Shown: positions 6,671-14,433, counted from the first letter of the stretch. The stretch: 18,047 nucleotides of DNA from an uncultured Alphaproteobacteria bacterium (GCA_903929895.1 CAIYWM010000183.1:1-18047), one strand, 5' to 3'. Numbers and translations are program-made. The notes: generated by a model from the letters alone, not told the origin.

Positions 6671-6677
6671 TTCTTTT
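6658..6677 (+). terminator. Possible Rho-independent terminator for the oxygenase gene, formed from the REP tail
   Basis: On the plus strand CCTCA (6658-6662) and TGAGG (6666-6670) form a five-bp stem around GGA, followed at once by TTCTTTT (6671-6677). The larger GGCGC-TTC-GCGCC hairpin lies just upstream. The stem is short, so strength is uncertain, but this is the only hairpin followed by a T-run that I found between genes. Confidence 0.35.
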
Positions 6678-6682
6678 GAGTG

Positions 6683-7345
6683 CTAGACCTGCGCGACGCC
6701 CACGATGTCGGCGCGGAGTTCGGGAATGCCGAAGCCGGTCTCGCTGCTGGTTGGCAGGACCTCGGGATGGGCGGCGCCATGCTTGCGGGCGATGGCTTCG
6801 GCAGCCTTGACGGCACGCGGCAGGTCGGCCGCGCGCAGATAGTCGGTCTTGGTGAGGAGGAGCTGGTAGGAGACGGCGGCGCTGTCGAGGTTGCGCATCG
6901 TCTCGCGGTCGCTTTCCTTCACGCCGTGCCGGCCATCGATCAGCAGGTAGATGCGCATCAGGGTCGGGCGGCCGCGCAGATAGGCCGACGCGAGGTCCTG
7001 CCACGTTTCCTTCATCGAGCGCGAGACCTTGGCGAAGCCGTAGCCCGGCAGGTCGACCAGCATCAGCCGGTCGGCCAGGTTGAAGAAGTTGACCTGTCGC
7101 GTGTGACCGGGATTGGCCGACACGCGCGCCAGGGTGCGCCGGCCGGTGAGCGCATTCACCAGGCTCGACTTGCCGACGTTTGAGCGTCCGGCGAAGGCCA
7201 CTTCCGGCAGCGAGATGCCCGGCAGCGATTCGATCGACGCGGCGCCGGAGACGAAGTCGCAAGGACCGGCGAACAGCTTGCGCGCCGCCTCGATCTCGGC
7301 AGCTGAGTGCCCCTTCTCGACTTCGTCGGGTGACTTGTCCGGCAT
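6683..7345 (-). CDS. engB: Ribosome-assembly GTPase EngB/YihA
   Basis: A 220-residue GTPase of the TrmE-Era-EngA-YihA group, needed in other bacteria for large-subunit ribosome assembly. All G motifs are present: G1 GRSNVGKSS (residues 53-61), G2 threonine T82 in NPGHTRQ, G3 DLPGYG (98-103), G4 TKTD (165-168) and G5 TSSE (199-202). About 20 charged residues precede the conserved core. The ATG shares its A with the TGA of yidC (bases 7345-7347), so translation is probably coupled to yidC. The upstream purine stretch AAGAAG is only a weak ribosome-binding site. It is the last gene of the rpmH-rnpA-yidD-yidC-engB run. Confidence 0.95.
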   Translation of the reverse strand: MPDKSPDEVEKGHSAAEIEAARKLFAGPCDFVSGAASIESLPGISLPEVAFAGRSNVGKSSLVNALTGRRTLARVSANPGHTRQVNFFNLADRLMLVDLPGYGFAKVSRSMKETWQDLASAYLRGRPTLMRIYLLIDGRHGVKESDRETMRNLDSAAVSYQLLLTKTDYLRAADLPRAVKAAEAIARKHGAAHPEVLPTSSETGFGIPELRADIVGVAQV

Positions 7346-9165
7346 CAGTTCTTCTTACCGGAGCCCTTGCCGCCCTTCTTGTTGTCGGGGGCGGCAGGCG
7401 CCGGGGCGGGTGTGGTCACCACGGCCTTGTTGCCGATCGGCGCACCGTGGCGGCGCATGATCATGTACTGCTGCGCGATCGAGAGCGTGTTGCTCCACGC
7501 CCAGTAGATCACCAGGCCGGCGGCGAAGGGCGCCAGCATGAAGGTGAACAGGATCGGCAGGAACTGGAACACGCGCGCCTGCACCGGATCGGTCGGCTGC
7601 GGGTTCAGCTTCTGCTGCAGGTACATCGTGACGCCCATGATCATGGGCCAGATGCCGATGTTGAAGAAGTGCAGGAACGACGGGACGTCCCACGGGACCG
7701 TGCCGAAGCCGGTCAGGATCGTGAGCGGATCGGGCGCCGACAGATCCTTGATCCAGCCGTAGAACGGCTGATGGCGCATCTCGATGGTGGTGTAGAGCAC
7801 CTTGTAGAGCGCGAAGAACACCGGGATCTGCACGAGGATGGGCAGGCAGCCCGCCGCCGGGTTCACCTTCTCGCGCCGATAGAGCTGCATCAGCTCCTGG
7901 TTCATGCGCTGGCGGTCCTCGCCATAGCGCTCCTTCAGCTTCTCCATCTCGGGCTGGAGCCGCTTCATCTTGCTCATCGCCGCATAGGACTTGTTGGCCA
8001 GCGGGAAGAACACGGCCTTCACGATCACGGTCAGCACCAGGATCGACAGGCCGAAATTGCCGAGATGCACGTAGAGCCACTCGAGCAGCCAGAACAGCGG
8101 CTTGGTGAAGAACCAGAACCAGCCCCAGTCGATCGTGAGGTCGAACTTCTCGATGCCGTACTTGGCTTCATAGTCGGAAATCACCCGCACGATCTTCGCG
8201 CCCGCGAACAGGCGGGCGTCGGTCGTGGTTGTCGCGCCGGGCGCAACGGCGACGCCGCCGCCGACATAGTCGATCTGGTATTTCACGTCGGCGCCCGCGC
8301 CGGTCTGCTTGATCGAGACGTCGACCTTGGACTTCTGGTCGGGCACCAGCACGGACATCCAGTACTTGTCGGTGATGCCGACCCAGCCGCCCGTCGTGGC
8401 GATCTTCTGCTGCTTGTTGCCCTTGAAGTCGGAGTAGCTGAATTCCTTCAGCGTGCCGTTGAAGACGCCGTAGGGGCCCTCGTGGAGGATGTACATGCCC
8501 TCATAGGTCGGCTCGCCGTAGCGGACGATGAGGCTCCACGGGAAAAGGGTCACCGGCTTGTCGGTCTTGTTCTCGACGCTCTGCTTCACGTCGAACATGA
8601 AGAACTCGTCGATCGAAACCGTGAGCCCGAACACCAGGCCTTCGCCATTGTCCCAGGTCAGCTTGACCGGCTTGCCGGGCGCCACGGTCGGCGACTCCGA
8701 GGTCCACACTGTTTCGGGGCCGGGGACCTTGATCGCGGCATCGGACGAGGACCAGCCGAACTCGGCGTAATAGGGATGCGCGCTGCCGACCGGCGACAGG
8801 ACAGGCACCGGCGGGCTCTTGGGATCGATGGTCTCGCGATACTTCACGAGCTGCACGTCGTCGATGCGCGCACCCTTGAGCGAGATCGAGCCGGTGAGTT
8901 CGGCGGTGTTGAACGTGACACGCGGCGTGAGCGCAACGGCCTCGCTGCGGCCAACCACACGCTGCTGCGTCGGCGCAGCGCCCGGACCGGGTTGCGTACC
9001 GGGAGCGCCCGGCTGTCCGGTCGGAGCGGCGGGGGCGCCGGACTGCGTCGTCGCCTGCTGCTGGGCCGTGTTGGTCGCCTGCTTGGACGGTGGGAACGCC
9101 ACCTGCCAGCCGAGGATGATCAGCACCGAAAGGACGATGGCGACGATAAAATTCTTCTGATCCAT
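7345..9165 (-). CDS. yidC: Membrane protein insertase YidC/Oxa1
   Basis: A 606-residue inner-membrane insertase that folds and inserts membrane proteins with or after SecYEG. The order is as in Gram-negative YidC. A first membrane helix spans about residues 6-24 (FIVAIVLSVLIILGW). A Pro/Gly/Gln/Ala-rich linker runs to about 68 and a large periplasmic beta domain to about 350. The Oxa1-type five-helix core is at about 370-570. The groove position held by arginine in E. coli is lysine here (K383, in VIVKAVFFPL), which still supplies a positive charge. The cytoplasmic hairpin loop KMKRLQPEMEKLKERYG follows, and the C-terminal tail is very lysine rich (KKGGKGSGKKN), suited to ribosome contact. 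It lies 24 bases after yidD. Confidence 0.96.
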   Translation of the reverse strand: MDQKNFIVAIVLSVLIILGWQVAFPPSKQATNTAQQQATTQSGAPAAPTGQPGAPGTQPGPGAAPTQQRVVGRSEAVALTPRVTFNTAELTGSISLKGARIDDVQLVKYRETIDPKSPPVPVLSPVGSAHPYYAEFGWSSSDAAIKVPGPETVWTSESPTVAPGKPVKLTWDNGEGLVFGLTVSIDEFFMFDVKQSVENKTDKPVTLFPWSLIVRYGEPTYEGMYILHEGPYGVFNGTLKEFSYSDFKGNKQQKIATTGGWVGITDKYWMSVLVPDQKSKVDVSIKQTGAGADVKYQIDYVGGGVAVAPGATTTTDARLFAGAKIVRVISDYEAKYGIEKFDLTIDWGWFWFFTKPLFWLLEWLYVHLGNFGLSILVLTVIVKAVFFPLANKSYAAMSKMKRLQPEMEKLKERYGEDRQRMNQELMQLYRREKVNPAAGCLPILVQIPVFFALYKVLYTTIEMRHQPFYGWIKDLSAPDPLTILTGFGTVPWDVPSFLHFFNIGIWPMIMGVTMYLQQKLNPQPTDPVQARVFQFLPILFTFMLAPFAAGLVIYWAWSNTLSIAQQYMIMRRHGAPIGNKAVVTTPAPAPAAPDNKKGGKGSGKKN

Positions 9166-9189
9166 TGGTCGGCGATCTTTCGTGGCGCG

Positions 9190-9456
9190 TCAGAAGCGCC
9201 GGGCGGGGTGGCAGGTAAGCGGCGCGCGCGAGTTGGCGGCGACCGGCGGAACGGGATCGTAGCCGCCGGCGCCCCAGGGGCCGCAGCGGCACAGTCTACG
9301 GGCGGCGAGCCAGCTTCCCCGCGCCGCGCCATGCTTCGACAGTGCCTCGACCGCGTAAGCCGAGCACGAGGGCTCGTAGCGGCAGGCTCCGACGAAGAAG
9401 TAGGCGAGCGTGAGCTGGTAGAAGCGAATCGCGCCGCGCAGGACCTTGGACATCAT
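9190..9456 (-). CDS. yidD: Membrane protein insertion efficiency factor YidD
   Basis: A small protein (88 residues from the tandem ATG ATG at 9456-9451) of the YidD/haemolysin-alpha-like family. The membrane-associated family assists YidC-dependent insertion. The hallmark motif CRYEPSCSAYAVEAL and the closing GGYDPVPP are intact, preceded by a short amphipathic N-terminal helix (LRGAIRFYQLTLAYFF). The frame is open upstream to a TTG at 9507, but that extension has no family-like sequence. No strong Shine-Dalgarno precedes the ATG pair, so it may rely on coupling to rnpA, whose stop lies 52 bases upstream. Neighbours match the classic rnpA-yidD-yidC order. Confidence 0.93.
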   Translation of the reverse strand: MMSKVLRGAIRFYQLTLAYFFVGACRYEPSCSAYAVEALSKHGAARGSWLAARRLCRCGPWGAGGYDPVPPVAANSRAPLTCHPARRF

Positions 9457-9508
9457 GCGGCCCGGAAACTGGCGATTTAAGTGCCCCGGCGCAAGCTGCC
9501 AATGCAAG

Positions 9509-9880
9509 TCATGGCGTCGCTAGGGGGGCCGCGAGCGCCTTGAGGCGCCGCAGGGCCTCCTGCAACTCGCCCCGCATGGCGAGGAAGTCGCGACCGAGGG
9601 CACCCTGGCGACCGACCAGCACATAGTCATGGTCGGCCCTGGCCGATTGCGGAATGATCTGGCGCGCGATCTCGCGCAGGCGGCGGCGGACCCGGTTGCG
9701 CACCACGGCATTGCCGACCTTGCGGCTGACGGTAACGCCGACCCGGATGGCGGGACCGGCGAGGTCGGCGGGAACGGGCGCCGTCTGCAGCACGAATCCG
9801 GGCATGGCGAATCGCCGTCCGGCCTGGACGCGCAGGAAGTCGCTACGATTCGGCAAACGCCCGAGGCGCGCCGCAGCCAA
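9509..9880 (-). CDS. rnpA: RNase P protein component
   Basis: A 123-residue basic protein that binds RNase P RNA and helps process pre-tRNA 5' ends. The family signature is clear: LPNRSDFLRV near the N-terminus, then VSRKVGNAVVRNRVRRRLRE with the RNR motif at about residues 61-70. The start is uncertain. I chose TTG at 9880-9878, five bases after the rpmH stop, which gives a family-typical length. A second TTG eight codons later is possible, and the ATG at codon 26 would cut off the conserved DFLRV region. No Shine-Dalgarno is visible, so translation is probably coupled to rpmH. The frame is also open upstream through all of rpmH to a GTG at 10063 (see findings). Confidence 0.93.
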   Translation of the reverse strand: MAAARLGRLPNRSDFLRVQAGRRFAMPGFVLQTAPVPADLAGPAIRVGVTVSRKVGNAVVRNRVRRRLREIARQIIPQSARADHDYVLVGRQGALGRDFLAMRGELQEALRRLKALAAPLATP

Positions 9881-9885
9881 TAGGA

Positions 9886-10020
9886 CTAGGCCGAAAGACG
9901 CTTGCGGCCGGACCGACGGCGGTTCGCGATGACCTTGCGGCCACCGACGGTCGCCATACGGGACCGGAAACCGTGCCGACGGGCGCGGACCAGCTTGCTC
10001 GGCTGATAGGTGCGTTTCAT
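9886..10020 (-). CDS. rpmH: Large ribosomal subunit protein L34
   Basis: A 44-residue, strongly basic ribosomal protein that is recognisable throughout: [18 protein letters not shown], then RSGRKRLSA at the end. The ATG ends at 10020 with a strong AAGGAG at 10033-10028. It is the first gene of the rpmH-rnpA-yidD-yidC-engB run and lies about 60 bases downstream of the predicted transcript start. The open frame to 10116 is only an upstream extension. Confidence 0.97.
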   Translation of the reverse strand: MKRTYQPSKLVRARRHGFRSRMATVGGRKVIANRRRSGRKRLSA

Positions 10021-10087
10021 GACGCAACTCCTTAAAACACAACAAGGCCCCCGCGCGGTGCACAAGGGGCGAATTCCGTGGGCGAGG

Positions 10088-10116
10088 GTAATAAGCGTGT
10101 GACCCTTCAGAGTCAA
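10088..10116 (-). promoter_or_regulatory. Sigma-70-like promoter for rpmH-rnpA-yidD-yidC-engB
   Basis: On the minus strand TTGACT (10116-10111) is followed after exactly 17 bases by TATTAC (10093-10088). They match the -35 at five and the -10 at four of six positions. Transcription would begin near 10081, leaving a leader of about 60 bases before the rpmH ATG and its AAGGAG. The divergent GST gene starts at 10135, so the promoter lies between the two genes. No operator is evident. Confidence 0.65.
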
Positions 10117-10134
10117 CGAGGGCTAGGATGCCTC

Positions 10135-10782
10135 ATGACTCTCGTTCTTCATGGCTACCGCTACAGCGTCTATGTCCGCATCGTCCGCCTGGTGCTGGCG
10201 GAGAAGGGGCTGGCCTACGAGCAGGTCGAAGTAAACCCGTTCGCGGCCGACGTCCCGGCCGACTATCTGGCGCTGCATCCGTTCGGCCGGGTGCCGACCC
10301 TCGTTCACGATGGATTCGTCCTCTACGAAACAGGCGCCATCACCCGATACGTGGATCGCGCCTTTCCCGGTCCGGGCCTTCAGCCAGCCGACCCGAAGCG
10401 GCTCGCGCGCATGGACCAGATCGTCGGCATGGTCGACGCCTATGCCTACTGGCCGCTGGTCCGGCAGGTCTTCGTCCACGAAGTCGTTCGACCTCACATG
10501 GGCACTGCGGGCGATGCCACGGAGCTGGAGAAGGGTCTCGCGGCCGCCGCCAAGGTGCTCGACGCGCTGGAGGCCCTGGCCGCGGCGGATCCCTGGCTGA
10601 CCGGCCCCGACATCTCGCTCGCCGACTTTCATCTGGGGGCGATGGTCGCCTACTTCGCGCAGTCCCCGCGCGCGGCGAAGCTGCTGGCCGCACGGCCCCG
10701 GCTCGCCGCCTGGTGGCGACGACTGGGCGCGCGCCCGAGCTTTGCCGCGACGGAGCCTGGTCTTCCGGTCCCTGCCCGATAG
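10135..10782 (+). CDS. Glutathione S-transferase family protein
   Basis: A 215-residue cytosolic GST-fold protein. The N-terminal thioredoxin-like domain (about 1-75) starts MTLVLHGYRYSVYVRIVR, where S11 or a nearby tyrosine would be the catalytic hydroxyl. The glutathione-binding GRVPTL with cis-proline P54 follows, then ETGAITRY at 65-72 in place of the usual ES motif. The all-helical C-terminal domain has LTGPDISLADFHLG, the typical N-capping box region with the conserved aspartate. I start at ATG 10135 because AGGA at 10125-10128 is well spaced. The open frame from 10078 lies in the rpmH promoter region. Substrates are unknown, and it is only distantly similar to the second GST at 16577-17197. 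Confidence 0.88.
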   Translation: MTLVLHGYRYSVYVRIVRLVLAEKGLAYEQVEVNPFAADVPADYLALHPFGRVPTLVHDGFVLYETGAITRYVDRAFPGPGLQPADPKRLARMDQIVGMVDAYAYWPLVRQVFVHEVVRPHMGTAGDATELEKGLAAAAKVLDALEALAAADPWLTGPDISLADFHLGAMVAYFAQSPRAAKLLAARPRLAAWWRRLGARPSFAATEPGLPVPAR

Positions 10783-10861
10783 TCACTCAGGCGTGACAGC
10801 ATGTGCTTTGTGGATCGTCGCCATCGGGTCAATATCGAGGCGGGGAGAGACAAAGGGCCAG

Positions 10862-11569
10862 ATGAACACATCGACACTGCGCCGGCTGCTGCCAGTGGCG
10901 ATCCTGCTGGCGGGACTGGCGATCTTCCTGTTGCTCGGACTCGAGCGCTATATCTCGTTCGAGATGCTGGCCCGTCACAAGGCCACGCTGACGACATGGG
11001 TCGCCGCGCATCGCCTCCTCGCCGGCCTGACCTTCGTGCTGGCCTATGCCTTCATGGTCGCCTTCTCACTGCCCGTCGCCGTGGTGGCGACGCCGGTGGG
11101 CGGCTTCCTGTTCGGCACCTGGACCGGCGCCGGCCTGTCGGTGGTCGCCGCCACCCTGGGATCGATCGCCGTGTTCCTGGCCGCGCGCTATGCCTTTCGC
11201 GACCTCTTCCGGGCCCGCGCCGGCACGACGCTGGCGCGTCTCGAGGAGGGGTTCCGGCACAATGATTTCAGCTACCTGCTCTTTCTGAGATTCGTGCCGG
11301 TCTTTCCCTTCTGGCTGATCAACATCGTCCCCGCGCTCCTCGGCATGCAGCTCAAGCGCTACGCGCTGGCGACGTTGCTGGGCATCGTGCCGGCGTCGAT
11401 CGTCTATGCGAGCGTCGGGGCGGGCCTCGGGGCGGTGCTGAAGCGCGGCGAGCACCCCAATCTCGGCATCATCTTCGAATGGCACATCCTGCTGCCGCTC
11501 CTCGGGCTGGGCGCGCTGGCGCTCCTGCCGGTCGTCTTCGCCCGCCTGCGCCGGCAGCCCCCGGCGTGA
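10862..11569 (+). CDS. TVP38/TMEM64 family (SNARE-associated/DedA-like) membrane protein
   Basis: A 235-residue integral membrane protein of the VTT/DedA-like superfamily. The first helix is at about residues 9-29 (RLLPVAILLAGLAIFLLLG). The core then has VVATPVGGFLFGTWTGAG, followed by a glycine/alanine-rich re-entrant-like segment, and FLRFVPVFPFWLINIVPALLG, the conserved family motif. Two hydrophobic segments close the protein. Some VTT-fold proteins scramble or transport lipids, but this subfamily's role is unsettled. The ATG at 10862 begins the recognisable protein, and the stop is one base from the next start. In other bacteria TVP38 and FAD-dependent oxidoreductase domains occur fused in one polypeptide, which supports a joint function with the next gene. 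The 79-base gap upstream shows no clear promoter. Confidence 0.87.
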   Translation: MNTSTLRRLLPVAILLAGLAIFLLLGLERYISFEMLARHKATLTTWVAAHRLLAGLTFVLAYAFMVAFSLPVAVVATPVGGFLFGTWTGAGLSVVAATLGSIAVFLAARYAFRDLFRARAGTTLARLEEGFRHNDFSYLLFLRFVPVFPFWLINIVPALLGMQLKRYALATLLGIVPASIVYASVGAGLGAVLKRGEHPNLGIIFEWHILLPLLGLGALALLPVVFARLRRQPPA

Positions 11570-11570
11570 C

Positions 11571-12992
11571 ATGAGCCTGCTCACTCCCGACGTCTGCATC
11601 GTCGGCGGCGGCTCCGCCGGGCTGGTGGTCGCGGCCGGTGCCGCGCAACTCGGTCTCGACGTCGTGCTGATCGAGCGCGGGTTGATGGGCGGCGACTGCC
11701 TCAACTTCGGCTGCGTACCCTCGAAGGCGCTGATTGCCGCCGCCCGCATCGCGCAGGCGCAACGCAGCGGCGCGGCCTTCGGCATCGCGCCGGTAGAACC
11801 CACGGTCGATTTCGGCAAGGTGATGGATCACGTCGCCGGCGTGATCGCCGCCATCGCGCCCAACGACTCGGTTGAGCGGTTCGAAAAGCTCGGCGTGCGC
11901 GTCCTGCAGGAGGAGGCGCGCTTCACCGGGCGCACCGAATTGCAGGCCGGGCTCCACCGTATCCGCAGCAAGCGCATCGTGCTCGCGACGGGCTCGCGCC
12001 CCACGCTGCCGCCCGTGCCGGGCCTCGACGCGGTGCCGCACTTCACCAACGAGACGATCTTCGCAAACCGCACGCTGCCGTCGCACCTGGTGGTGATGGG
12101 GGGCGGCCCGATCGGACTCGAGATGGCGCAGGCCTTCCGGCGCCTCGGCGCGCGCGTGACCGTGCTGGAAGCGGCGACCTGCCTGGCCAAGGACGATCCC
12201 GAACTCGCCGCGATCGTCGTCGCGCGCCTGCGCCGAGAAGGCGTGGAGCTGCACGAGAAGACAAGGGTCACACGCATCGAGCGTACATCGGATGGAATCG
12301 CGGCCGTGCTCGAGGAGGGCGGTCGCGTCGAGGGCTCGCACCTTCTGGTGGCGGCCGGTCGCGCGCCGACGACCGACGGGCTGGATCTCGCCAAGGCCGG
12401 TGTTGCCCACGACAAGCGCGGCATCACAGTCGACGATTCGCTGCGCACCTCCAATCGCAACGTCTGGGCGATCGGCGACTGCAACGGCCGCTATGCCTTC
12501 ACCCACATGGCGGGCCACGAAGCCTCGCTGTTCATCCGCGGCGCCCTGTTCCGCGCCCCGGCGAAGCTCGATCCCGGCATCGTGCCCTGGGCGACCTATA
12601 CCGATCCCGAACTGGCGCAGGTCGGCCTCAACGAGCGCGACGCGCGGGCGAAGCACGGCGACGGCATCAAGGTGCTGCGCTGGACCTTCGCCGAGAACGA
12701 TCGCGCCCAGACCGAGCGCGAAACCGACGGACTGGTGAAAGTGGTGACCGACGGCCGCGGCCACGTATTGGGGGCGGGCATCGCGGGGCCGCAGGCCGGC
12801 GAGTTGATCCAGAGCTGGTGCCTGGCCCTGTCCGGCCGTCTGAAGATCTCGACCCTGGCGAGCTTCGTGCCGCCCTATCCGACGCTCGGCGAGACCGCCA
12901 AGCGGGCTGCCGGGAGCTACTACACAGAAGCCCTGTTCGGCTCCCGCACGCGGTTCCTCGTGCGGTTTCTCGCGCGATTGCCGGTCTGGTAG
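11571..12992 (+). CDS. Mercuric-reductase-like FAD-dependent pyridine nucleotide-disulfide oxidoreductase
   Basis: A 473-residue flavoprotein of the class I disulfide reductase family. FAD binding is shown by GGGSAG (residues 12-17). The redox-active pair is C43-x4-C48 in GGDCLNFGCVPSK. The NAD(P) Rossmann motif is GGGPIG at 177-182, and the second FAD contact is AIGDCNG around 300-305. The dimer-interface region ends with PPYPTLGE: Y436 replaces the histidine of lipoamide dehydrogenase (HPTLSE), as in mercuric reductase. However, there is no N-terminal metal-binding HMA domain and no C-terminal cysteine pair, and no other mer gene is nearby, so mercury reduction is unlikely. The last 14 residues (RTRFLVRFLARLPV) are basic and hydrophobic, perhaps membrane-touching. 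It starts one base after the TVP38 stop. Confidence 0.9.
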   Translation: MSLLTPDVCIVGGGSAGLVVAAGAAQLGLDVVLIERGLMGGDCLNFGCVPSKALIAAARIAQAQRSGAAFGIAPVEPTVDFGKVMDHVAGVIAAIAPNDSVERFEKLGVRVLQEEARFTGRTELQAGLHRIRSKRIVLATGSRPTLPPVPGLDAVPHFTNETIFANRTLPSHLVVMGGGPIGLEMAQAFRRLGARVTVLEAATCLAKDDPELAAIVVARLRREGVELHEKTRVTRIERTSDGIAAVLEEGGRVEGSHLLVAAGRAPTTDGLDLAKAGVAHDKRGITVDDSLRTSNRNVWAIGDCNGRYAFTHMAGHEASLFIRGALFRAPAKLDPGIVPWATYTDPELAQVGLNERDARAKHGDGIKVLRWTFAENDRAQTERETDGLVKVVTDGRGHVLGAGIAGPQAGELIQSWCLALSGRLKISTLASFVPPYPTLGETAKRAAGSYYTEALFGSRTRFLVRFLARLPVW

Positions 12993-13001
12993 AAGCATTC
13001 G

Positions 13002-14432
13002 ATGAGCGCCGACGTCACCCTGCCGGCAGACACCGCCCGTCCCGCGCGGCGGCGGACCGCGACCTTCGGCCTGTCGTGGCGCATCCTGGGCCTCGTGATC
13101 GTCGCCGTGATGACGGCCGAGGTCGCGATCTTCCTGCCCTCGATCGCGCGCTACCGGCTGGTCTATCTCGAGCAGCTGATCGAGAGCGGCACCCTGGCGG
13201 CGCTCGCCCTCGACGCCACGCCCGACAACATGGTGACGGAGCAGGTGAAGGGCTCGCTGCTGGCGCACGCCCGCGTCGAGGCGGTCGTGCTGGTCGAGCC
13301 GAACAAGCCCAAGCGCGCGCTGATGAACATCGAGCCGCGGCCCGAGATGCAGGGCTTCAACCTGAAGGATCGCGGAGCGCTCGGCCTGATCTGGGACGCG
13401 CTGGAAGCGATGGTGCGGGATGGCTCGCCTTACATCCGGGTGGGCGGTGAATCGATGCGGATGCCGGGCGCCATGGTCTGGATCGTCGTCGATGAAGCAC
13501 CGATGCGGGCCGCCATGTACGGCTACACGAGCCGCATCCTGGTCCTGTCGGTCATCATCGCGCTGTTCACCGCCGCCCTGCTCTACCTTGCGCTGCGCTG
13601 GCTGGTCATCCGGCCGCTGCAGGACCTCTCCCGGGCCATGATCGACTTTCGCCGCGCGCCGGAAGAGGCCGGCGCCGAGCGCGCCCCTGTGCGACGCAAC
13701 GACGAGATCGGCGTGGTCGACCGCGAGTTCCAGATCCTGCAGCGGGAGCTGCGCACCTCGCTGCGCCAGAAGTCGCGTCTCGCCGAGGTCGGTGCGGCGA
13801 CCAACAAGATCAACCACGACCTGCGCAACATGCTCTCGACCGCGCGCCTGCTGTCGGATCGCCTGGCGCGCAGCAACGACGAGCGCACGCGCGCACTCGC
13901 GCCGACCATCCTCAATACGATCGACCGCGCCGCCCGCCTGGCCAGCGACGCCATCGAGTATGTCCGGGAGAAGCCCTCGCCCCGGCTGGCCGACGTCGAT
14001 CTTGCCGACCTCGTCGACGAGGTCGGAATCGCGCTGCAGGAACAGGGCGAGGACAAGGATCCCAACCTGCTGCGCAGCTGGGTCAACGAGATCGGCGCCG
14101 GTGGCATGGCGCGTTGCGACCGCGACCTGCTCTACCGGGTGTTCGTCAATCTGGGGCGCAACGCCTTCGAAGCCGGCGCGACGAGCGTCACCATCCGTAC
14201 CCGGCGCAGCAGCGGCTTCCTGCTGGTCGAAATCGCCGACAACGGGCCCGGCGTGCCTGCCGCGGTGGCCCGGCAGCTCTTCCGGCCCTTCACCACCGGC
14301 GGCCGGCAGGGCGGCACGGGTCTCGGCCTCGCGATCGCCCGCGACCTGGTGCGCCTGCATGGCGGCGACATCACCCTGATCGAATCGAACGCGCAGGGCA
14401 CGCTCTTCGGCTTCACCCTGCCGATCGCCTAG
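13002..14432 (+). CDS. Membrane-bound sensor histidine kinase with no neighbouring response regulator
   Basis: A 476-residue two-component sensor. The first membrane helix is at about residues 26-48 and the second at 179-202, enclosing a periplasmic sensing region of about 130 residues. A HAMP-like linker follows (about 200-250). The phospho-acceptor is H272 in NKINHDLRNMLS, an HDLRN variant of the H-box without the usual proline. The ATP-binding domain is complete: N-box N387 (NLGRNAFEAGA), G1 D413-x-G (DNGPGVP), F-box LFRPFTTGG and G2 GTGLGLAI at 438-445. It begins 9 bases after the flavoprotein stop, so it is probably co-transcribed with TVP38 and the oxidoreductase. No response regulator is visible in the window, and the signal is unknown. 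Confidence 0.92.
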   Translation: MSADVTLPADTARPARRRTATFGLSWRILGLVIVAVMTAEVAIFLPSIARYRLVYLEQLIESGTLAALALDATPDNMVTEQVKGSLLAHARVEAVVLVEPNKPKRALMNIEPRPEMQGFNLKDRGALGLIWDALEAMVRDGSPYIRVGGESMRMPGAMVWIVVDEAPMRAAMYGYTSRILVLSVIIALFTAALLYLALRWLVIRPLQDLSRAMIDFRRAPEEAGAERAPVRRNDEIGVVDREFQILQRELRTSLRQKSRLAEVGAATNKINHDLRNMLSTARLLSDRLARSNDERTRALAPTILNTIDRAARLASDAIEYVREKPSPRLADVDLADLVDEVGIALQEQGEDKDPNLLRSWVNEIGAGGMARCDRDLLYRVFVNLGRNAFEAGATSVTIRTRRSSGFLLVEIADNGPGVPAAVARQLFRPFTTGGRQGGTGLGLAIARDLVRLHGGDITLIESNAQGTLFGFTLPIA

Positions 14433-14433
14433 A

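Noticed and set aside
7180..9480. 766-residue plus-strand open frame antisense to yidC and yidD
   Set aside because: The opposite strand encodes recognisable yidC, yidD and the engB N-terminus, and the predicted protein is a biased His/Asp/Leu-rich shadow.
10783..10861. Promoter before the TVP38 gene (TTGTGG, 17 bases, AATATC)
   Set aside because: The -10 matches the consensus at only three of six positions and the -35 is weak. It is no better than chance in a 79-base gap.
11571..12992. Assignment as true mercuric reductase (merA) or lipoamide dehydrogenase
   Set aside because: There is no HMA domain, no C-terminal cysteine pair and no mer regulator or transporter nearby. The lipoamide dehydrogenase histidine in HPT is replaced by tyrosine.
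11469..14360. 963-residue minus-strand open frame antisense to the flavoprotein and histidine kinase genes
   Set aside because: It overlaps two strong plus-strand genes with complete motifs, and its translation is low-complexity His/Asp/Arg/Gln-rich with no domain. This is the usual shadow of high-GC third codon positions.
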